Assembly: GCF_003386095.1 (NCBI RefSeq)
Contig: NZ_QREG01000002.1
Location: forward strand, 161,160-225,159
Length of the DNA stretch: 64,000 bases
Reading direction: 5' to 3'
Source: Marinoscillum furvescens DSM 4134
GTDB lineage: Bacteria; Bacteroidota; Bacteroidia; Cytophagales; Cyclobacteriaceae
A program made the position numbers and the translations under genes. The notes beneath the pieces were generated by a model. The model ran no database searches, was not told where the DNA came from, and saw nothing but the letters and a program-made list of their open reading frames with translations. Of the stretch, positions 25,401-37,400 are shown piece by piece (positions within the stretch are counted from its first letter, which is position 1; the number at the start of each line of letters is the position of its first letter).

Positions 25401-28400
25401 TCCACCAGAACGCTTTAAAGTATCCAACTGTGCACTTGCGCCTGTAGCAGCAATTTGAATTCCTGAAATTGTAAGCACATCAAGAGCAGAAGTACTGTTC
25501 GCATTATTATAAGTTACAGAAAGTACAGAGGTTCCTACATAGCTAATTCCTATTGCAGACACGTCTCCTCCATTATCCGTTACCGAACCAGTTGAAGTAT
25601 TGAACTCAAAATCCGCAATTCCATCTCCATCAATATCAGGAAGCTCTAATCTTAGGTTTCTATTAGCATTAGACCCCACAAAATCAGTTGGTATGGATTC
25701 TGTGATGACAATATCACCCAAAGCATAATAATCCCCCTCCAAACATACATCTGTAATGTAAGGAGCTGTGACCAACACCCCTCCAGATTTGACATTTATT
25801 AACTCTGGAGCAGATAGGTTATAATCTGGATTAATTTCGTCTTGAGATACCAGATAAAAATCATAATCAGTAGTATCCGCAGGTAACGTCAACTCAATCA
25901 GATAAGTAACTCCCGCCGTAGCAATAACACTATCTGCTTGTATCGCTCCTGTGATTACTCCTCCGGTTCGGGCTTCTCCTTGAACCTCTAAACTATCCAC
26001 AGAAGTACCGTCTGGCACCAAGGCATAATAAATTACTCCTTTTTCTGATTGACTGACATTCACTGTAAGGTCTCGACCAAATAGGGTACTGCTATAGGTT
26101 AATATCGGTGCGACATCATCGAAGTTGATCGTAAAGTCAGTAGTTTGAATCGTGTTACCAACAGAATCCACAACACCTTCATCCGCCATTCTTACAATGA
26201 CTGTTGCGGTTTGGTTGTTGTCAGGATCGACTATGAAGGTGTATTCATCTCCAGCTGCCGAAGTAGCAGTTAAATTGGAAATTGAGCCATTACCTCCAAC
26301 TATACTCAAGTCGCCTAAAGCAAGATCCTCTATTCCCTCACTGAATTGTGCTGAAACAGTAAATGGATCTTCATTGGTTGGGTTGTCAACGACACTAAAA
26401 GTCACTATTGGATTCGTATTGTCGATAACAGCTGCCCCTACCGCATCAGCTTCCGTTAATTCAGTTCCTGAATTGCCAGCTTTATCCTGATAATTGATCT
26501 CAAAAGTTACCGGACCGTTTACATCATCCCGATCAACCGTTATAGTTGCCGTCCACTGATCATTCAGTCCGCCTACTTTCGCTACATCAATGGCATTTTT
26601 CATAAAAAAGCCTCCACTCCTCATGATCACTGAAGGAGCCGAACCTAAATCATCATTGAAATCCATGCTGATCACAATATCATCCGCTGTATCTCCCCCT
26701 GAGTTATGAGGATCTACCCCTTTGAATGTACCGTTACTAATTGTGAGGGTTGTGATTGCAGGGTTATCCGTATCTATGACGATATTCTTACTTCCTGCCA
26801 AAGAAGAATCTGCGGCTATTCCCGGAAGCGTGAGCAAAGCATCGTTACCGTTAGCAGATTGATCTTTTATCGTGGAAACACCAGGCAAGGTAAGACTAGA
26901 AGTATTGGAGTAATTCAAATCCAGTGAATTGTTGCCTGGTTGCACCGTATAATTAAAAGTCAGAGAACTGGTACCGGATCCGCTGGTTAGATTTACATTT
27001 TGCCCTGCTCCACCCGTAGCCAGATTCAGAATTGGTTTACCACCACTCTCGTCAACTGTAACAAACTCACTAAAGTTGACTATGATAGGAATCACATCTC
27101 CAGCATTGTATGCAGTATCTGCTACAGAAGACGTTACCTCCATTACAACTGGAGGGGCTTCATCACTAGTAGTGAGCGAGACATCTGATGGAGCAATGTT
27201 TCCAGCTACATCCGCCAGAGTGAAAGGTCCATTATTGTATGAAAGTGTAACGAGTGATGTACCTGAAACAGATACGTCCAAAGTGACATATTCATCCGCA
27301 TCGTTGGCATCTAAAGTATTATTCGCTGGACCACTCAGCAACACACCATTAATACTGGAACCACTACCCCCGATTCCGAAATTACTAATGGTCACAGAAT
27401 TTTCATCCACTTCTTCACTTAGCTCCAATACAATTTCATCTATATCGCCATTAGCATCAGTATCGAATTGATAAGCCGTTAAGATTTCCGGCAAAACACC
27501 ATCAATTTCTAAATCTTTCAACGTTCCAAGTGAATTGGCTGATACTAATCCAGGCAAAGTAATATTGGCATTATTGCCTGACGTATCTTGAATAACTCCT
27601 CCATTCAATAGTAATGCTCCAGTACCCGTATAGTTCAGGTCAGCACTATTGTCGCCAACTTCTACCGTGTAATTAAACAAGAGCGTATCACCAGTTACCG
27701 AGGTAAAAGCCACCGATTGATCAGTATTTCCAGTCTCTAATCGAATTGTTGGAGTTCCACTACCAGTGTTAACCTCCACATCTTCACTTAGCGCAATTTT
27801 AATTCCTATTACGTCTCCGTTTTTATACAAACCATTCGCCACTGAAGATGTGACTGCCATAACCTGTGGCACAGCTCCATCCACCGCATTTATGTCAGCA
27901 TTTCCCAATGCAGCGTTTGAATCTTCATCTTCTATGGAGCCAGACCCTAAATATGCTATTTGAGCTACAGCTGTTCCAACTACACTGTCAAGTATGGTTA
28001 TAAATTCATCTGTAGCTGTTAAATCCAACCCATTAGAACTTCGCACATTCAATACGTTATCAGGAGTAACCCCATTTACAGTAAAGTCTGCGGCAACTCC
28101 TCCTGAAGTTTGCGGTTCACTAAGCTCTATGACAATTTCATCAATGTGTCCATTATCGTTTACATCTAATTGATAAGCATTTAATAACAATGGAGGTGCC
28201 GCATCAACGTGAAAAATCCCATTATCATTAGGTGCGTCATTATCTGCCATATCTGTTATCTCATCAGCTCCACCGGCAAACCTGTTATAAGTTATTTCGG
28301 CCGGATAGGTACCATCGATCAGTACCTCTAATGTCGCATACTCATCTTCGTCCGTGGCGTCCAGGATATTTTGAACATAATCAAATCCCCCATCGTCATT

Positions 28401-31400
28401 GAGGGCAAGCCCAATGATTGAGCCATCTGCTAGCGTAAAATCGCTTTCTTCAACGGTTGTCTCATCTATCTCCTCGCTAAACTGAAAAGCAATTTCATCT
28501 ACATCCCCATCCGAATCTGTATCAAAAAAGTATGCTGCAAGGAATACGGGGCTTGCCAAATCAATGGGCTCAATATAGCTATCGTTTGCTGCAGGGTTAC
28601 CCGCAAGGTCCGTAACAACAGTATCAGCCCCTGCTGAAGCATCATATGCAACAGATACAGTATCCGTTCCTTCTATATATACATCCAGGGTTACATAAAT
28701 ATCTGTATCAGACAAATCATCATCAAATGCAGCATTATCCCAAGTAAATACACCTAACACAGTTTCCGCTCCACCATCTAGTATAAAATCATTAACATCA
28801 ATAGTGTTTGGTGAAACTCCTTCCGAAAACTCTAAAACAATCTCATCCAGATATCCATCTCCGTTGGTGTCAAATTGACCTGCTCTTACGATTGTAGGTA
28901 CGACCCCATCTACTCTAAGCTGTTTGTTCCCAGACAAGGAAGCTGCCGCACCTGGAGAAGGTAATGAAACATCTGCCTCGTTAGTATTAGCAGATTGATC
29001 CTCAATGGTGATTGAACTGGAAGGATTGATTACTAAAGAATTCGTGGCAACATAGTCCAGGTGATCGCTTTCATTTCCGGCCTGCACTGTATAATTAAAT
29101 GACAAGACAGACGTACCCGTTCCTGATGAATAATTCAATACTTCATCAGTTGCACCTGTTTCGAGTGTCAACGTAGGTATTCCCGTCACATCCACATCTT
29201 CACTAAAAGTCACATCTATTACAATAGATTCACCTATAATCAACGTATCAGGATCTGAATGAGCGGAACTTACCCCTGTCACAACCGGTACAGCAAGATC
29301 AAGCGCTGGAATGTCAGCATATGCTGGTGCGTTATTAGATCGGGTAGAAGCATCCTTGGTTGGAGTAGAAGCATCATAGTCTACTCTGGTAGTATCTGTA
29401 CCGGATACATCTACAGATAAGGTTAGAAACTCATCAAGAGAACCCTGATCTTTTATATTGCTTGCCGTGGTATGCGAAACAAAACTTGTAGAACTACTCC
29501 CTACGACATTATAAGATGAAACATCGGCTGAAACATATCGCACTCCTTCAGTAAACTCAATAACGATTTCGTCCAAATCACCATCACCATCCGTATCGTA
29601 TTGGTGGGTCGTTTTTACCAATGGATCTGCATAATCTATTTCTGTATTTGTTTCAGCAGTATCTAATAAGTTCCCTACTAGATCTGCAAGTCCTCCTGAT
29701 GATGGTTGTATATAATCCACATTGGAAGTAGCAGTACCTGTGTAACCTACCAAATCAAATGTCACCCAACTATCATCGGGATCATCACTGGCAGCAAACC
29801 TATGGTCTATTACGCTAGCCACAGATGCAGAAGACGCACCACTGAACACAAAATCATTTACATCTACGGTAGCATCTTCAATGGCTTCTGTAAATATTAT
29901 CAATACTTCATCTATGTTTCCATCAGGGGTGGCCTCCGTATCAAAGAAATATACTCCTGAAATTTGAGGAGGTGTTTGATCAAATCGAAGGTTATTTGTA
30001 GCTATCCCTTGATTACCAGCGGCATCCGTTGCTGTAGCTTGAATGGTATAATTACCTTCGGTAACCAGATCATCTATTGTATTGTCTGGAACCTCCCATG
30101 TATAAGGGCCAGTTCCCGATACTACTGCTGTATCTGTTTTCCCATTCAGCGTGACCAGCACTGTCAGATTCTCTTGAATAGTACCTGTCAATGCCGGAGA
30201 GGCATCGTTGGTGCTTAAAGCATTTACAGTAAGTACTGGTGCCGTTTGGTCTATTGTAATTATTGAAGAGTTCTCCGGACCAATGAATTTGTTTCCAGCC
30301 GCATCTTTAATGGTATCAGTTGGGTTACTTCCAGGGCCATTATCAACGGTAAACTGAACCGTTCCATCCCCAACTAAATTATCTACCTGAACCCTGTATG
30401 TCTTACTATTTACCTGAGATATAGAAAATGAAGGGGTAGATGCCAGATCTTCGGTGATACCTATTCTAAATTTATTGAAATTGACTACCTCCTCATTGAA
30501 GGCCAGATTGAAGGTGAGTTTATTGTCACTTGTAACTGACGTAGATCCATTGGTAGGCTCTTCGATCGTAATGGTCAACTCTGGGCCAACATCATCTACA
30601 TCCGTGGTGAAGTTGTATACTCCAGCGGAACTAATACCTCCAAAGGCATTGCCATTAGCATCCAAAAAGGAATTAGTATCTATAAACATGTCGTAAGTCT
30701 CACTACCTGCGAAAGCATTTGGAGCGCTGATCGTCACGACGTTGTTAGAAATACTCACAACACTAGAATTATCTGCGGTGAAGGACTGCAGGTTTGAGGC
30801 CACTGTACCTACCATGGATATCTCACCAAAACTGGCAGTTACATCTTCAGAAAAGGTCAGTACAATATCAGAGTTAGTAGCAACTCCTGTAGCGTCATCT
30901 AATGGATTGAATACACTAATTTCGGGACGTTTATTGTCCATTGCCTCATTATCGCCTCCCACGGCAGATGCATTGTTGCTTACGGCACAACCCGCTGCAG
31001 CATCTGCGTCATCATGCACGATCACGGTTACATTGAGATTTGATCCTGCATCAATAGTACCTGCTGTGATGGTGTAGGACGCTTCATACACACTATCAGA
31101 TGGGGTAGCATCAATCACACTACCACCTTCGAAAGCACTGAAATCAAATTCCACATGCTTGATGTCATTGTTTTTATTTCCTCCTGTTTTGTTATCGTAG
31201 GTTGCAGTGATTACATCTCCAATCACAAATATTTCTCCAGGACCACTACCCGTTGTTGTGATTTGAATAGCGCTAGCAGTCACGTCCGGAGGAGTCACAT
31301 CACAGGTAATGTTAAAGGGATCACTTGCCACGGTATTCGCCAGGCTACCTCCAGTAGTTCCTAAGGTTTCAGACGTTTCAGTAGACGAAAAAATAATATC

Positions 31401-34400
31401 ACTTACTGTTGAGGTACCATTGGAAAACGTCCCTGATGTTTGGGGCGTCCCCTGGAGAGACGTGCCTGTCGTATTAACTGTTATCGTCTCTGAAGCAACA
31501 TAATCTACATCTCTGTTACCATTCACATCTTGCGCTTCCACAACTACCGCGGGAGACATGACCTGTCTGGCTTCCGTGGCTGTAGGGTGTTGAGCAAACC
31601 CATATTGCGTGGCGTCTACATCTAAGACGATGTTGGGACTTGTTACATAATTATCAGAATTGGCGAAGGCCGTCCCTGATGCATTGAGCACACGCTCGAC
31701 CCCTTTGTTTGGTGTACCAAAACTTCCTCGGTTCACTTGAAATGAAAATTCTGTATTATCAATAGAAGCAGAATCCGGCATATCTGTTCTAAGCCAAACT
31801 CTTAAAGCATATTCCCTATCAGAGTTTTGAACGATATATCCCAAATCACCATTATTGCTGGCAGGAATTCCAGAGAAGACGATACTATTGTTATTAATCG
31901 CTGTATGATTTACTGATCTTCCGTCCTGATCAATAATCTGGGCTCCTGCAAAAACTCTAGTCCAGTCCACAGCATTTCCATTTTCTATTGTGATTTGATT
32001 GATTTGAGTCGGGTTACTGCTATTTGTCGAAGTAGATCCCTCCAAAATATTGAAATAAAATACGCTAACAGCATTCGCTTCCGTTGTAGCCAAACTGCTA
32101 ATACTGTCTGGTGAATTATTACATGCAGATGGACTCAATTTACCGTTATAATTATTTCCCGACTCTTCGTCAAGTCTGTAATCATGAGCATCGCACACCT
32201 GAGGCTGGATGTTATTAGCTATGAAGTTCAGATCTGTATTATTAGAAATACCATCATAAGAAAGCGTGGGGTTTCCAAGTTCGTCTATCGCATCAGCGGA
32301 AATTTGAATGGAATATTCAGCAAGTGTTTCCAGATCAGCAGCAGGGTTGATTATGACTGAATCACTAATTATGGTCACCTCCGTATCTAGAGGCGATAAG
32401 TTGTATGTATCGACGATGGTTACGGATGGCGTTAATTTTCTTAAGACGATTTCTCGAGTACCAGATCCACCAACCTGAATGTCCTCAGAAAATACAAGCA
32501 CGATATCGGCGGTGGGATTAAAACTCTGTGAATTGTCCGGAGGAAAAGAACTCGCCAAAATAGGTGCAGCCTGATCGTTCACCGTTTCACTATCATCCCC
32601 TGCAACTGTCAGCAAGTTTCCAGCGCGATCTTTCCACAGCCCATCAATATTGTCAATCTTGGTTTCACCTGCTCCTGTATTAATCGCTATCTGATCTGTA
32701 ATACCTGTAATGGATACGGTGTTAGAAGACAAATCTGGGTCGCTTATCACCCCAGAATTAATCTGAGTGGAGTCAGGCATCAGAAGATTACCTAAATCTA
32801 AAAGTACCGGAGCAAACCCATCATCAGTGTCTATAATCTCACTGAAAACAATATCAATTCGATCGATAAAACCATCTCCTGGTACGTCTGTATCATAAAT
32901 GACGAGTTCATTTACTTGAGGCGGCGTATTATCTACCGTATTTTCATCACCTGCGGTGGATGATGTGGCATTTACGGTTCCGATGACTGAAGTACCTACA
33001 CCAGGTTGACCTACATCATCTACTGTAAATCCAAATTGTCCGTCACCAGCAGTTTCTAAAGAAACATAGACAGAAACATTGGCTGTATTACCATCAGTGA
33101 TCGTCAGATTACCTGAAATATTCAAAGTGGCAATAGAGTCTGCCGGGTTAAACGTAGCCTCCGCAATGAATGAAGAACCTTCGTAAAGCCCAACTGCTTT
33201 TAAGTCTGCCACCGCTCCTTCATACATTTTGAGATCTACAGAACTAACAACTGTTGGCAATAAGTCTCCGGCATCATCGGTCACTACAAACTCAAAGACT
33301 TTTATTGCATTCGAAGTGGTAAGACTTCCGCTTGCTCCATTGTAAGTGGAGCTATTGAAAAAGCCCGCCTCCGATGAAGCAACAGCTGTTACTGACGCTC
33401 CATTCCCTGCCGTTCGCACATTTGTTGGGCCATTTGGTGATGCAGCCCCATTAGCTGGGTTTTCATCATCCTCAGCAAATACATATATATCGTAATTGGT
33501 ATCTGCTGTTAAGCCTGACACGGTAAAATCATGATCGAAATTCCCCGTACTCACTGCTTGAGACCCACTTGCAAAAGCTGCTGATCCGCTGGCATTGTTT
33601 CCTGCCTTTACCTGTGCGGTATCTGGAGGAGAATCTCCATCTGCCACTACTACATAATAAATCGTGCCAGGCTCATCTAAATCCACTGATAGCGTGAAAC
33701 CCGACGCACTAATGGCTGAAACAGCTGGGGTGCTATTTTCAAATACAGGTGGCACTTCATCTAAACCATCTCCCGTAAGGTTGATGACATAAGGACTGTC
33801 TGCATCGTTAGAACCCAGTGTTACAACATCGGTATAATTCACTGCAGTATCCGGTGCAAACCGTACCGTCAGGTCAATGCTATCATTAGGAGCCACATTG
33901 GTGGCTGCACCATACGGTGCTATAAAGGCATAGGTAGTATCATGAGTAAGCGCGGGTACATTCAGCACCAAATCACCTAAGCCTTCATTGACTATCGTAA
34001 ATGTGGTATCGGTGGTCGTACCATAGGGTATGTTTTTAAAGCTAAATGTAGCATTGTCAGCTATTGGATTATCCGAAGCATCAAATACTGATACATTGCC
34101 CAGAGTGGCCGCAGAACTTGAAAATGCAGCAGATGCTACCCAGTTAGAAGATGTACCCGAGAGTCCAAAGGAAGCATCAAGATTAGCATTAATAGAACTT
34201 GCCGAACGATCAGGAATGACCGTATAACCATTATTGGTAAGTCCAGGTTTTCCAACGTTCATATCCAGATATAATTCCAGAGATGGAACAGAAACAGGGT
34301 TAGACATGCTCATGGAAGCGTTTGATCTAACCTCGTCAGCAGACCTTTCGGATGACCAATATTTTATTTCATCCAAGCTACCACTCCAAAAATCTTGAGG

Positions 34401-37400
34401 ACCACCTGAAGGATGTTCGCTTCCTCCCAAAATCAGATCATTATCGGTAATGATATTGCCCACAGCCGTTAAAGGAATTGTGCTTCTTATACCATCAACA
34501 TATAACGCTATTATGCCTTGAGTAACATCTCTTACCCCAGCAACATGGTGCCAATTATCATCCAAAAGATTACTTTGTACACTTGTTAAGTTATCTTCAT
34601 TTCCAGCATTATCACGCAAATTAAATATTAGCGATTGGTTGTCTGCGGAAAAGTAAAATCTATAGAGATCAAGTTCATTTCCACCAGCTGATGTGCCCTG
34701 TCCATAATTTGATATTAGAAATTTATTCTGATTAGGAATAGTGCCGGAATAGTTCGATTTAAACCAAAACTCTATGGTAAACCCACCTGTTCCCGGCTGC
34801 AGGGTAGCATTATTCGGTATATAAGCAAAATCATCTACCCCATCAAAATCCAATGCATTTTCCACCGAATACAAGGTGACAGTGTAAGAATCGAGGGAAG
34901 GGGTAAAACCATCATGCACATTAAAATCAAACTGCTCTGTACCCGCGGCATTTGTACTGACATAAGTAAGGTATCCTGCATCCAATTCTGTTTTTGTGAT
35001 TGTGTCACCGTCCGCCAATATTTTTTCATCCGCTTCACGATGCCCGTTGTTGGAAAGGGTCCCATTATCAAGAAAGAGAGAATCAGAAGGAACCGATACA
35101 TTACTCAGTATGATGTATTGCAAAGGCTGAGTATCGGAGTATTTTAGTGCTGCTGTATTGATGACCAGGGCATTGTTACCAACCGAAACCGCAGTATCAA
35201 TATTTACTGCTGTGGGGTAATCGTTATCGTTTGGAGCTCCCGGTGTAGGTGTAGCTGCAACAAAACCTCCAGTTGCATTTGGATTTCTTCCCAGAGACTC
35301 ATTCGCTGCATCCGCATTTGCCGCTTCATCTACACCTGTCACTCCACCAAAAGCAGCCTCCAAATTTGATCGATCTGTATCTGCCGATCCATATACCAAA
35401 ACATCTACCAACCCATCAAGCCTAACTGGATCACCATTAACAAAATCTGATCCATTGCCTACGTATAGCGCTATCGCATCTGATCCGTTTTGTAGAGAGG
35501 TACTCCCCCAGTCCAGGTCAAGATTGGTTACCCCCGCATCCCCAATGACCAGGTAGCCATTAGCGTCAGCAAAATAACCGTCTAAGTCTTCATCCTTATA
35601 GCTAACACTCCCAGATCCATTAAACAATACCAGGACCAGACTATCCATTTCCAATCCTCCAACTGCGGAATATAATTCCACAAACTCTCCTGTTACTTGC
35701 GGGTCACCACCGGTGTCTGTTGGATCAGCTTCATTGATCACAATATCATCTGGGGTCACGAATATTTTGAATGTCTGATCTGGAGACTGGTTGTCACCAC
35801 CATTGGCCGTTCCTCCATTGTCTGATAGAGAAACGGTCACAGTCGCCCAACCCCACTTACCTGCTGAAGGTGTAAATGTCAAATCACCGGATGTACTATT
35901 TATTGCCGGAGCTGTAGAAAACAAACTCGCATGATCATTCGAAACATTAAATGTCAACGATTGAGTATTTCCGTCTCCATCACTGATACTTGACGCAAAC
36001 CCATTAACAGTCTGGAGCCCCACATTTTCCGTAACCGTTACATTTCCAGCCAAACTAAAGGAAGGCTCATCATTCACAGCTGTAACGGTAAGACTTGCCG
36101 TAGCTGCCGAAGAACTATACGCTGTAGCACCTCCATTGGTGCTAATATCTACTCCAGTACTTCCATCCGAACCAGCACTTATGTCCCAGGCATGGAATGA
36201 GATATTTCCTGAATTTCCGTTGTAATCACTATTGGGAACAAATCTTACTGCATTTACAGCCCCTATACTATCTAGAAGTAGGGCATTGTTGATATTGACA
36301 CCAGTAAGTGCATTCCACACAGATCCGTCAGTTGTGTATTCCCACGAACCATTCGTTTCGTCCACTCCGACAATGGCAATTCCAGCTCCAGGTCCATCTG
36401 GATCCGTATATGTGGCATTCAAACTAGTCAGAATGGACTTTATCGGTGTTCCTGAACTGTTCGTTTCATCTTCCAAAATGGAAGTCATACTCGCCGATCC
36501 ACTTATGGTCGGAGCATCATTGACAGCTGTCACAGATACTGTACGTGTATCATTAGTAGACTCAATACTGTTATCCGTGGCTATTACGGTGATAGTTCTA
36601 TCTAACTCAGAAGGATCATCAGAAGTATTTCGATAACGAAACGATTGCAATACCTCTTGCACTATTGCATTGGTCGCATCTGGATCAAAAGTCACTGTGA
36701 GTATAGCACCATTGTTAACTATTCCACCAGCTTCATTTAGGTCTCCTACATCTGTACCATTAGCCAATATATCGATAGCGCTAATGGTGATGGTAGTACC
36801 ATCTGCATCCTGATCATCAATGCTTAGTTCATCACTCGCCTCGTTGTTAGCCGTAATCTGAACAGAAAGTGTACCCCCATCCCAATCTGCGTCTCCATCA
36901 GGGTCAGATACCGTTCCTAAAGGATCGATCAGAGTGGCTGCGGCATTTTCTGTGTAGGCTAGAGTGGAGTTGTCTAAAGAAACCGTAGGTGCGGTATTTG
37001 GAGCCAAAACTCCTACCTCGAAGAGCAAGTCACCTGGAACGGCAGAACCATCCATATATAGCCCTCCATCTGCATAAGTATTTGTAGGATTAGCTCTCCA
37101 GGTCCCAGTAAAAGTACCGTTAAAATAGAAAGTATACCGTGTTGATGCAGATAAAGAGATTCCAAGTGAAGACACATCCACCACCTGATAGTCTGTATCG
37201 TTGGCTGAAGTGCCTAGATTTATCGAATTCAATGACCCAAGATTGCTTCCAGCAGTTCCTTCTCCAGCATATACTGTCAAGGTAAGATTGGTCTCGCCAC
37301 CGGTAATGACACCAATACTGTTTAGGTCCCCACCACAGGAGACCTCAAAACTTTGCCCAATTGCAGTAGTCGGGAATGCATCTGTAACTCCGCTGGGCCC

